Assembly (NCBI GenBank): GCA_963668585.1
Contig: OY764869.1
Span: 2,604,001 to 2,668,000 of the forward strand
DNA: 64,000 bases
Reading direction: 5' to 3'
Source: Bin87 sp963668585
Lineage (GTDB): Bacteria > Chloroflexota > Dehalococcoidia > Lucifugimonadales > UBA3495
Shown one piece after another: positions 42,791-50,699 of this stretch. How positions within the stretch are numbered: the first letter of the stretch is position 1; every line of letters starts with the position of its first letter. The translations under genes and the position numbers were made by a program. The notes under the pieces are model-generated. The model was not told the DNA's origin and did not search any database. It saw nothing but the letters and a program-made list of their open reading frames with translations.

Positions 42791-44914
42791 ATGGATTTTT
42801 GGAGTGATGCACAGTTGGCTTCGATTGACCGGATGCTGAATCCGCGGTCGATTGCGGTGGTGGGAGCGACGCCGAGGATGCAGTACGGCGGGCGGTTTCT
42901 GGCGGCGGCGATGGGGTCGATGGAGCGTGGGGTCAACGTGTATCCGGTGAATCCACGGTACGAAGAGGTGCAGGGGCTGCAGGCCTACCCGTCGGTGTCG
43001 GCGCTGCCGGAGGCTCCTGATGTGGTGGGGATCGTCGTGCCGTACCACGCGGTGCTGGATACTCTGCGGGAGAGCCACGAGAAGGGCGCGAAGTCGGCCA
43101 TCGTGATTTCCGCCGGGTTCGCCGAGCGCGGGGTGGACGACCGGCGGGATTTGCAGGGGGAGCTTGGGCAGTTTGCGTTAGAGTCGGGGATGCGGGTGAG
43201 CGGGCCGAACTGCCTGGGGTTGGCGAATTTGAAAGACGATATCTGGGCGAGCGCGGCATCGCGGGGCGCGTCGGGATTGAGCGGGCCGATTGGGCTGGTG
43301 TGCCAGAGCGGGGCGTCGGCGTTCGGGCCGTTTTTGACGCGGGCGGTGGATGAGGGCATCGGGTTCACGTACATCGTGTCCACTGGGAACGAGGCGGACC
43401 TGGACTTCTGCGACTTCGCGCGGTACCTGCTGGACGACGACGATACCAAGGTGATCGCGGGTTTTGTGGAAGGGTTCAAGGACGGGCGGAAGTTCGTGGA
43501 GGTGGCGCGGCTGGCGGCGGAACGGGGCAAGCCCATCGTGCTGATCAAGATCGGGCGGTCGGAGTTGGGGACGCGAGCGGCGGGGTCGCATACGGCGGCA
43601 CTGACGGGCGTGGACGCGCGGTATGACGCGGTGTTCGAGCAGTATGGCGTGATTCGGGTGCAGGACTACGACGACCTGCTGCAGGTGTCGAACCTGATGG
43701 CGCGGTGCCAGCGTCCACCGAATCGCGGGGTGGCGGTGGTGTCGCACTCGGGCGGCATCAGCAGCCTGACGGCGGATATGTTCGGTCAGGCCGGGCTGGA
43801 TCTGCCGCCGCTGTCGGAACGGGCGCGGGACGGAATCAACGACATCCTGAAGGGCTTCGGCTGGGCGGCCAATCCATCGGACGTGACGGGGTTCGCCAAC
43901 AGCGACGACTTCCCGGCGATCATGTCGTTCATGGCGGACGATGAGAACGTGGGGTCGCTGGTGGTGGCGTCGGCGGGCGCGGACCCGCAGGCGACCCAGG
44001 TGATCGCGCAGCGGGACGGCAGCGACAAGCCGGTGGCGTTCCTGTGGACGGGCACGCGGGGCGCGCAGTCAGGGTTGCCCATGCTGAGACAGGAGGGGAT
44101 TCCGGTGTTCTACGTGCCGGACAAACTGGCGGCGGGTGTGCGCTACCTGAACGACTACCACGACTGGCGGGAACGTCAACTGGCGCGGGGATTCGCGGAC
44201 ACGGGATCGATGAGCGACGAGCAGCGAGCGGCGGCGCAGGCGTTGGACGGAGGCGGCGCGCTGTCCGAATACGACAGCAAGGCGTTGGTGTCGGCGTTTG
44301 GCGTGCAGACGACGCGGGATGAGGTGGCGGGCGATTCAGACGCGGCGGTTGCGGCCGCCGAGAGGATTGGGTATCCGGTGGCGCTGAAGGTGAACTCGGC
44401 GGATATTCTGCACAAGACGGAGGCCGGCGGGATCCGGTTGGGTCTGGCGGACGCCGACGCGGTGCGGGCGGCGTTCAACGAGGTTACGGCGAACGCGGCG
44501 GCTTACGACGCCAATGCGCGGGTGGACGGCGTGGTGGTGCAGGAGATGGTGTCGGGGGGCGTGGAGACGATTGTGGGCGTTTCGTATGACGAACAGTTGG
44601 GGCCGTTCCTGCTGTTCGGGACGGGCGGCGTCATGGTGGAGGTGTACAACGACGTGGCCCTGCGCCGGTGTCCCCTCACGCGAGACGATGCGATGGAGAT
44701 GATCGACGAGGTCAAGGGGGCGCGGTTGCTGCGCGGGTTCCGAGGAGCGCCGGCGGCTGACGTGGATGCGCTGGCCGATACGCTGGTCCGGGTGTCGCAG
44801 ATGGCGGCGCAGTTGGAAGGTTCGCTGGGCGAGTTGGACATCAATCCGTTGATGGTTTTGCCGGCCGGGCAGGGAGTGAAAGCCGCGGACGCGCTGGTGG
44901 TTGGCGGCGGATAG
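42791..44914 (+). CDS. Acyl-CoA synthetase (ADP-forming), acetate-CoA ligase family
   Basis: 707-aa fused alpha-beta enzyme that interconverts acyl-CoA, ADP and phosphate with acid, CoA and ATP. The N-terminal CoA-binding Rossmann part has LNPRSIAVVGATPRMQYGGR; VSGPNCLGLAN lies between the domains. RAAGSHTAALTG probably carries the phospho-histidine. The C-terminal ATP-grasp domain contains YPVALKVNSADILHKTEAGG and DINPLMVLPAG. The ATG at 42791 follows GGGGG by 7 nt; an upstream in-frame ATG at 42755 has weaker support. It might act with the CoA transferases and ThDP enzymes of the window. Confidence 0.88.
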   Translation: MDFWSDAQLASIDRMLNPRSIAVVGATPRMQYGGRFLAAAMGSMERGVNVYPVNPRYEEVQGLQAYPSVSALPEAPDVVGIVVPYHAVLDTLRESHEKGAKSAIVISAGFAERGVDDRRDLQGELGQFALESGMRVSGPNCLGLANLKDDIWASAASRGASGLSGPIGLVCQSGASAFGPFLTRAVDEGIGFTYIVSTGNEADLDFCDFARYLLDDDDTKVIAGFVEGFKDGRKFVEVARLAAERGKPIVLIKIGRSELGTRAAGSHTAALTGVDARYDAVFEQYGVIRVQDYDDLLQVSNLMARCQRPPNRGVAVVSHSGGISSLTADMFGQAGLDLPPLSERARDGINDILKGFGWAANPSDVTGFANSDDFPAIMSFMADDENVGSLVVASAGADPQATQVIAQRDGSDKPVAFLWTGTRGAQSGLPMLRQEGIPVFYVPDKLAAGVRYLNDYHDWRERQLARGFADTGSMSDEQRAAAQALDGGGALSEYDSKALVSAFGVQTTRDEVAGDSDAAVAAAERIGYPVALKVNSADILHKTEAGGIRLGLADADAVRAAFNEVTANAAAYDANARVDGVVVQEMVSGGVETIVGVSYDEQLGPFLLFGTGGVMVEVYNDVALRRCPLTRDDAMEMIDEVKGARLLRGFRGAPAADVDALADTLVRVSQMAAQLEGSLGELDINPLMVLPAGQGVKAADALVVGGG

Positions 44915-46022
44915 CGCAGCGACAGTGGATCCGGCCAGGGAAATCGAACATCTCGCGCCAACGCTACGTTCGGACCGGGCGCTGGCGCAGCGGTTCCGGC
45001 GGTTCGCCGCGGAGGAGTGTTCGGAAGCATCCGACGAAGGAGCCGGCTCTCGAACCTACGAGATACTATCCGAGACAGTGGCCAACGATCCGGCTTTGCT
45101 CGGAATGGCGCGCTGGTGTCTTGTTGGCCAACCGATCCCCAATCTGCTGTTTGCGGCGGTCAAGCGGACGCTGGCATATTTCCCTGGCTCCGAATTAGCC
45201 GAGCATTACCGTAGCGCTGAAGCTGGAGGCAGGCCGGACCCAAAGCTCGGCCTGGCGTTCACGGAATTTGCGCTGGCGCATCGGGACCAGATTATCCAGT
45301 ATCTCGAATCGCGCATGGTGCAGACCAACGAGGTTGGTCGATGCGCTTACCTGTTGCCCGGTTTTCTGACCATTGCCGCAGAGAATCCTGCCCGGCCCCT
45401 TGCATTGTTGGATGTGGGAGCCAGCGCTGGTCTGAACCTGAATTGGGACAAGTACCGGTACCGGTATTCGAGCGCCGATGAATTCGGTTCCACGGATTCA
45501 CCGGTGGTGATCGAGTGCGACGCCAGGAATGGGTTGCCGGAGTTACCCGCGGCCTTCCCCCGAGTGAGTTTCAGGGTAGGGATCGACCTGGCGCCGGTGA
45601 ACCTCGGAGACGATGAAGAATACCGGTGGATGCAGGCTTTGGTCTGGCCGGAACACCGGGGACGGGCGGCCCTGTTGTCCGCAGCCAGGGACGTCTGGCT
45701 ACGCTCGCAGCCGACGTTACTGCAGGGTGACACTGTGGAACTACTGCCGGATGTCCTGCGGGACGTCCCCAAAGATGCCGTGCTGTGCGTGTTTCACTGC
45801 CACACGTTGAACCAGTTCACCCCTGAGGCTCGGGAGCGGTTCGAGAGCATCCTGCGGGCAGAGTCCATGGAACGTGTCGTGTATCACATTCCGTCAGAGG
45901 GAGCACGGGTCTCGCTACGAAAGATTGTCGAGGGAACCGGGGAGACCCTGCTCACTGCGCGAAGACAGGTACACGGCAGATGGATCGCATGGGATACTGA
46001 TATAAGAGTATCCTCTGAGTAG
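44901..46022 (+). CDS. DUF2332 family protein
   Basis: 373-aa protein with the hallmarks of DUF2332, including VANDPALLGMARW and ALLDVGASAGLNLNWDKYRY. That segment has the look of a class I methyltransferase glycine loop. VLCVFHCHTLNQFTPEARER occurs near the C-terminus. It starts with TTG at 44901, overlapping the end of the acyl-CoA synthetase gene by 14 nt. A GTG at 44925 is the alternative. Co-transcription with the synthetase is likely. Methyltransferase activity has not been established for the family. Confidence 0.75.
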   Translation: MAADSAATVDPAREIEHLAPTLRSDRALAQRFRRFAAEECSEASDEGAGSRTYEILSETVANDPALLGMARWCLVGQPIPNLLFAAVKRTLAYFPGSELAEHYRSAEAGGRPDPKLGLAFTEFALAHRDQIIQYLESRMVQTNEVGRCAYLLPGFLTIAAENPARPLALLDVGASAGLNLNWDKYRYRYSSADEFGSTDSPVVIECDARNGLPELPAAFPRVSFRVGIDLAPVNLGDDEEYRWMQALVWPEHRGRAALLSAARDVWLRSQPTLLQGDTVELLPDVLRDVPKDAVLCVFHCHTLNQFTPEARERFESILRAESMERVVYHIPSEGARVSLRKIVEGTGETLLTARRQVHGRWIAWDTDIRVSSE

Positions 46023-46103
46023 GAATCAACCTGCCGTACGAGTTCGACATCGCTCAATGGCGGGGACCGGCCCGCGGCCGGAACGGTGAGGCGTGGAAGC
46101 CGG

Positions 46104-46370
46104 TCAACAGGGCCAGGTCTTCACAGCGATCACTGTTGCGCACAACAGTGAGGCGATGCAGAAGGTAGGCGTGGCGGCGAGAGACACCGCATCCCATCCG
46201 GGTAGAAGCGACATGACGGCGATCCCGAGGAAGGCAGACCCGCCAACTGTGAGGCCAGCCAAAATTGAGCTGGCCAAAACGTTCGTGTACCAAGGCCTGC
46301 CCTCCTCGGTGTGGAGAGCGGAGGCCGTAAATCGCGCGATGGAAATGGAAACGGAAAGAATATGGCTCAT
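46104..46370 (-). CDS. Small membrane protein, 88 aa
   Basis: Predicted small integral membrane protein with two hydrophobic segments (about residues 30-56 and 62-82) after a charged N-terminus. Its ATG overlaps the TGA of the upstream PPOX-like gene as ATGA, which indicates translational coupling and supports it as a gene although no family is recognised. It lies at the end of a two-gene unit. It could anchor or assist the flavin/PPOX protein, but there is no direct evidence for this. Confidence 0.55.
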   Translation of the reverse strand: MSHILSVSISIARFTASALHTEEGRPWYTNVLASSILAGLTVGGSAFLGIAVMSLLPGWDAVSLAATPTFCIASLLCATVIAVKTWPC

Positions 46371-46783
46371 AGTTCCTGCAGGACTTCTCCTGATAGTTGG
46401 TTGATGCGGTAAAGGCGAACGAGGACAGCGGCGCCGGTGCGGTCGGGGTCGCGGTCGAGTTCTCCCTGCACGGTGCGGGCCATGACGTTGTCGCGGATTG
46501 CGCCGGAACGGTACATGGTGGCGGTGCCATAGAAGCGGAGGTTGATGCGTTCGGTGGGATGGCGGTAGAACAGGACGACCCTGGAGTTGTTGTCGATGTT
46601 GGCGGCGGATTGTCGCCAGCCTCGCTCCCAGAAGGCCAGGGTCTGTCGGTCGAATACCAGCACGCTGCCTCTCATGCTGATCTGAGGCTCGCCGTCGGGG
46701 GAAACGGTGGCGATGAACATGGGGCAGCGATCTTCCAGCGCGTGGTCGATGCGGCGGCGAAGGTCGTCGTCGATGTGGATCAT
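46367..46783 (-). CDS. Pyridoxamine 5'-phosphate oxidase-family (split-barrel) protein
   Basis: 138-aa split-barrel flavin-binding protein of the PNPOx-like/F420-binding superfamily. It shows the pattern CPMFIATVSPDGEPQISMRG, SVLVFDRQTLAFWERG and VVLFYRHPTERINLRFYG. The frame is open to 47281, but the ATG at 46783 follows a GGAGG site and gives the normal length. True pyridoxine oxidase is unlikely; an FMN- or F420-dependent reductase or heme-related role is possible. It precedes and is coupled to the small membrane protein. Confidence 0.8.
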   Translation of the reverse strand: MIHIDDDLRRRIDHALEDRCPMFIATVSPDGEPQISMRGSVLVFDRQTLAFWERGWRQSAANIDNNSRVVLFYRHPTERINLRFYGTATMYRSGAIRDNVMARTVQGELDRDPDRTGAAVLVRLYRINQLSGEVLQEL

Positions 46784-47169
46784 TTGGTTTCCTCCGGCAG
46801 TTTCGCCGCGTGGGCGGGAGATGGCTTGACTTGGTGGATCTATTTTACCGGGATAAACGGTATGAACGGGATAAACAGGATCATCAAGAATCCGATGGGC
46901 CACTGGGTGGGCATTGATTGTGGGCGGAACAGCCACTGGACCGCCAATCATAGCAAAGACGACAGGATCTTGGATCTTGATGGTGAAAGGCAGTTGGCGC
47001 TGCAACAACGGTTCACTGCTGACCGTGCGCTCGTGCTTCGACAGGCTCAGGATGAGTGGACTGCCTTGACTATCGCCAATGCTTGCTGGCCGTCCGGCCA
47101 CGGTGGGCTTGTGGAACCAGACCGGACTGAAGCGCGAGCCGCAATCTCGGCGTCGGATTCGGATGGGGT
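46784..47169. other. Intergenic gap with two dispersed repeats
   Basis: No gene supported. It contains a diverged GGATAAAC/ACAGGAT-type repeat (46847-46890) and an element with GACAGGCTCAGGATGAG (47028-47062) whose second copy is at 61520-61553. Confidence 0.5.
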
Positions 47170-48117
47170 TCAGCGGGGTGCGTTGGTTTCGAGCCAGACG
47201 CGGGCTTTTGCGAGGGCGGCGGCTTTTTGAGCATCGCGGGCGGCGCAAGCGGCGCTCATGGCCAGGACATCCTTGGCCCATTCATCCACCGGGACGTCGA
47301 TCATGCGGCCGGCGAACGGGGCGGCGGCGGTGCCGGCGGCCAAGGCCTGGGCGAAGACCTGCCTAACCTGGGTGTAGTAATCCACGAGGGATTCGGTGGG
47401 CGTGCAGGCCTGATTGACCGGGTCAATCCAGACGGGGTGGCTGCACACCATTCCCTTGAACCCCAGGTTGCGGGTGTCGGTGGCGATTTGGACGAGGTCA
47501 TCGTGCGACAGGGTTTCGGTTCCCTGGCCCATGGGGTCGGCGACGGCGACGGGCTGTACGCCGGCGGCGGTGGCTTCGATGCACAGGCGGCCGCGAGCGT
47601 ACACGAAGGGGTCAGGATCTGCGCCCTGCACGATTCCCAACGAGGCGGCCAGCGCGGCTTCGTCGATGCAAACCTGCCGGATGCGGGACGACGCTCCGAT
47701 GATTTGGCGCACGTTCCAGACGCCGGCGGCGGTCTCGATGGACGGGATTATCTCGGTCGCGCCGACGGCCACGCCCGCGTGGCGTTCCAACTCGGTGAGG
47801 GAAGCATCGGCATCCGAGATGTCGGTTGCAGACTCCACGCCGGGAAGGACTATGCCGGTGAGATCGCGGCACACGGCGGCGGCGCTGTCGGCGTGGACGA
47901 ATTGGGCGTTGACACGAACGAATACCTCTGCGCCACCCTTGCCGACCTGGGGGACAGCGGATTTGAGCGACCCGCGCGCGGTTTCCAGTTCATTGGAGGG
48001 TATGCCGGCCTGGAGGTCGATGGTGACGGCGTCGGCGTTGCGGTTCCAACCCCAGCGGATCATGCGGAGTTGGGTGGCGGGTATGATCAGGTTGGAGCGT
48101 CGGACAAGCAGGGTCAT
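47170..48117 (-). CDS. CitE/HpcH-family protein, divergent paralogue A
   Basis: 315-aa TIM-barrel protein of the HpcH/HpaI aldolase-citrate lyase beta family, last of three tandem paralogues. The fold is recognisable from ADAVTIDLQAGIP, VFVRVNAQF, IIPSIETAAGVWNVRQIIGA and MVCSHPVWIDPVN. The usual DLED is DLQA, and the PK of the PKVES strand is PG (LPGVES), so substrate handling may differ from malyl- or citramalyl-CoA lyases. The barrel glutamate of SIETAAG is kept. It starts 48 nt after the second paralogue. It may cleave a beta-hydroxyacyl-CoA or be non-catalytic. Confidence 0.82.
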   Translation of the reverse strand: MTLLVRRSNLIIPATQLRMIRWGWNRNADAVTIDLQAGIPSNELETARGSLKSAVPQVGKGGAEVFVRVNAQFVHADSAAAVCRDLTGIVLPGVESATDISDADASLTELERHAGVAVGATEIIPSIETAAGVWNVRQIIGASSRIRQVCIDEAALAASLGIVQGADPDPFVYARGRLCIEATAAGVQPVAVADPMGQGTETLSHDDLVQIATDTRNLGFKGMVCSHPVWIDPVNQACTPTESLVDYYTQVRQVFAQALAAGTAAAPFAGRMIDVPVDEWAKDVLAMSAACAARDAQKAAALAKARVWLETNAPR

Positions 48118-48165
48118 GTTTGGCTCCGGGAATGTGGGGATGGCAGAGTGGAATACCCGCCTGGG

Positions 48166-49128
48166 CTATTGGCCTTCGGCGGCGCGGACGCGGGCGATGG
48201 CCTCGTTCTTCTCGCGGTCGCGCTCCTCGCACGAAGCGCGCCATTGCAGCAGTTCCTCGGCGCGGTCGGCTTCGTAGCGGTCAATCACCCGTTGCTGTCC
48301 GGAGGCGTCGCGGGTCTGCAGCCAGGTATCGCTGGAGTTGGACAACCGGCGGTATTCTTCGAGGACCCACCGAGCGTCGGCCACCTCATGGTCGGTGGGC
48401 ATGAAGCCGCGATTTTGCGGTTCGACCACGTTGGGGTGCAGTCCGCCTCCGATGCGGAAACCGCACCTGCGGGCGGCGTCGGCCTCCTCGAAGGCGCGGT
48501 CAGGGTCGCTGACGCTGCCGGTGATGTTGGGAGTGAAGGGGGCGGCCCTGGGGGTTACGCCAAGGGCGCGGGCGGTGAGTTCGACCTCGCCCTTGCCATA
48601 GACGAACTGGTCGAAGGGGACGAACATCTCGACGCCGAGGTCACGGGACATATCGTAGCCGGACGCTCCGCCGAACTCGCGGATGCGGGGACTGGCGGAG
48701 ACGATCTCGTAGGAGTTGGCGACGCCCACGGCGGTTTCGATGTTGGCGCCGATTTCGATGGCGCCAGGGCGGATGCCGCGTTCGGCTTCCAGGCGGGTGA
48801 TAATCTCGTCCATGCGCCGGATTTCGTGGGCGTATTCGGTCTTGGGATAGTTGACCAGCATCAGGCCGGGCCAGATTGCGGCGTTGAGGTCGGCTTCCAT
48901 GAGGTCGTGGTTGATGCGGCACACAGCGTCCGCGCCACCCTTGCTGACGTTGGGGATGCTCTCCCTGACCAACTTGCGGGCGGCGTCCTTCAGGTTGGGA
49001 GGCACCGAGTCCTCGAGGTCCATGTTGATGAAGTCGCAGCCACGATGCCAGGCATTGTTGATGAAACGCTCGGTGACGATGGGCATGGTCAGGCCGGAGC
49101 GTTTCAAACGGGGTTTATGTTCAGCCAT
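48166..49128 (-). CDS. CitE/HpcH-family CoA lyase, canonical paralogue B
   Basis: 320-aa member of the CitE-like family and the most canonical of the three: FINMDLEDSVPP keeps DLED, and MLVNYPKTEYAHEI keeps PK plus an acidic residue. NIETAVGVANSYEIV supplies the barrel glutamate and GGLHPNVVEPQNRGF ends the barrel. The frame continues to 49320, but the ATG at 49128 has GGAGGT 6 nt upstream and begins at the conserved KRSGLTMP. Expected chemistry is reversible C-C cleavage of a malyl-CoA-like thioester with Mg2+. It lies between its two divergent paralogues. Confidence 0.85.
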   Translation of the reverse strand: MAEHKPRLKRSGLTMPIVTERFINNAWHRGCDFINMDLEDSVPPNLKDAARKLVRESIPNVSKGGADAVCRINHDLMEADLNAAIWPGLMLVNYPKTEYAHEIRRMDEIITRLEAERGIRPGAIEIGANIETAVGVANSYEIVSASPRIREFGGASGYDMSRDLGVEMFVPFDQFVYGKGEVELTARALGVTPRAAPFTPNITGSVSDPDRAFEEADAARRCGFRIGGGLHPNVVEPQNRGFMPTDHEVADARWVLEEYRRLSNSSDTWLQTRDASGQQRVIDRYEADRAEELLQWRASCEERDREKNEAIARVRAAEGQ

Positions 49129-49153
49129 CGGGCGACCTCCATCGGGCGAACTT

Positions 49154-50095
49154 CTACGGAACAGGGATCGGGCGGCCTGCGACAGCCGCGGCCTTGAAGG
49201 TCTCGCGGGTGGCGCAGGCATCGGACAGGGCCACGAGGTTGCCGTATTGCCGCACGATGTCGGTGGTGAGGATGCGACCGTCAACCGAGAGGGCGGCGAT
49301 TGCGCCGGATTCGGCGCCATCAGCGAAGGTATGCAGCACGGCGCGGGCGTCTTTCACCTCTGCGTCCGTGGGGGCGAATCCCTGGTTCAGCGGCGCGACC
49401 TGGTTGTCCAGGACGCAGAAGGATCCCCTGAAACCGATGGCGCGGCCGCGTCGGGCGGCTTGGAGGGTGTTGTCCGGTGTTGCGAGCAAGCCGCGGTCGG
49501 GGTGACGCCACCACGCGCCGATGGGTGTTTTGCCGGCAGCGGCGGCGATGATGACCAGGCGCTGCATGAGGTACTGCATCAGGTGGATCTCGCCGGAGGG
49601 TTCGGGCCGGAGGTCCATGATGAGGTCGGCGCGGCCGAGGGAGAGGCCCCAGATGCGAGGGCTGGCGGTGGCGATTTCGAAGCCGTGGTGATTTCCCGGG
49701 GCGGTTTCGAGGGACGCTACCAACTGGACGCTGCCGGGCATGAGGCCGCGTTCGCTTTCGAGAGATGTGATGAGTGCATCGGCCTGCTGAATCTGCGTGG
49801 CGGATTCGGCGCGGCTGACGACGACTCCGTTGAGGCCGGGCCAAACGGCGGCGCGGAGGTCCGCCAGCATGAGTTCGGGGTCGATCTGGACGAATGCCTC
49901 TGCGCCGCCGGCCTGGACCGCGGTGAGGTTCGCCTGGACCAGTTCGCGAGCGGCGGGCTTGTCGCGCTCGGCTACGAATTCGACCAGGTCAAGGACGACG
50001 ACATCGGCGTCGGCGCCAGCGGCTATGCTGACACGGTCGGGTTGAGACATTGGCACCAGTAGCCAGGACCGCCGGACTGTATCGAATACTGGCAT
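49154..50095 (-). CDS. CitE/HpcH-family protein, divergent paralogue C
   Basis: 313-aa CitE-like TIM barrel, first of the tandem trio. RSWLLVPMSQPDRVSIAAGA matches the family opening LxVPG. DVVVLDLVEFVAE replaces DLED, and NGVVVSRAESATQI replaces the PK strand. LVASLETAPG keeps the glutamate and GLSLGRADLIMDL keeps the G-x-x-D loop. Like paralogue A it lacks two otherwise conserved positions. It is 25 nt upstream of paralogue B on the same strand, so all three are probably one transcript and could form a hetero-oligomer. Confidence 0.82.
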   Translation of the reverse strand: MPVFDTVRRSWLLVPMSQPDRVSIAAGADADVVVLDLVEFVAERDKPAARELVQANLTAVQAGGAEAFVQIDPELMLADLRAAVWPGLNGVVVSRAESATQIQQADALITSLESERGLMPGSVQLVASLETAPGNHHGFEIATASPRIWGLSLGRADLIMDLRPEPSGEIHLMQYLMQRLVIIAAAAGKTPIGAWWRHPDRGLLATPDNTLQAARRGRAIGFRGSFCVLDNQVAPLNQGFAPTDAEVKDARAVLHTFADGAESGAIAALSVDGRILTTDIVRQYGNLVALSDACATRETFKAAAVAGRPIPVP

Positions 50096-50699
50096 AGTGG
50101 CTGCTTCCAGTTGTATTACGGATGCGTTGGCCGCTCAGGGCCCATCCCATGATGTATAATGCGCTCGGCTGAAACCAGCGGCGCCAAGCACGATTTCGGT
50201 TCGGGGATTCCAGCCCACATAAGTATAAATGGCAACTGGAAACGTCGAACGGGGCAGCGGGTCAGCCGTGTGTTTCGCGGTAGTTTTCCATCAGTATGGA
50301 TGGGGTATCAGTCAAAAGCGTCGCGTATGGCACGAGACAGCTAATCAAATGCGGTTGACAACGCACTTCCAGCAATACGATTGCTGAGGGGTACTGGCAG
50401 TGATTATGGATTAGGCGCTGTTTACACTTTGAAAGCCATGCGTCGTTCCTGCGTTCGCAGGAAGCCAGAAACGTCTTGGCAACAGGACAGTTGGCATGAT
50501 TTCGTACCTTCTGGATTCGGGCTTTTGCTTGAACGACGGAAAATGTCAGGCAAATGACGAAAAGTGTGAGCAGCCCCCACTCCGTACGTCTGGACAGTGT
50601 CCGTTACGTTTTCAATTAAGTTAATCAGAACCTTCGCACAGGTTCAATTGCCCGTTCAAGGGTTCACCACACATTTCGGTACAGCCGTGAGGAGTCGAT
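50096..50699. other. 600-nt intergenic region upstream of CHAT-like gene
   Basis: No gene supported. It holds a TTCCTGC/GCAGGAA palindrome (50446-50463) and TATAAT at 50155-50160 without a clear -35. The ribosome site of the next gene is GAGGAG at 50689-50694. Confidence 0.5.

Noticed and set aside
47227..49197. 656-codon plus-strand frame across the CitE-like genes
   Set aside because: Spans two real genes and their intergenic gap on the other strand; composition is typical of an antisense shadow.
50159..50344. 61-codon frame upstream of the CHAT-like gene
   Set aside because: No ribosome site, no recognisable composition; part of an intergenic region.
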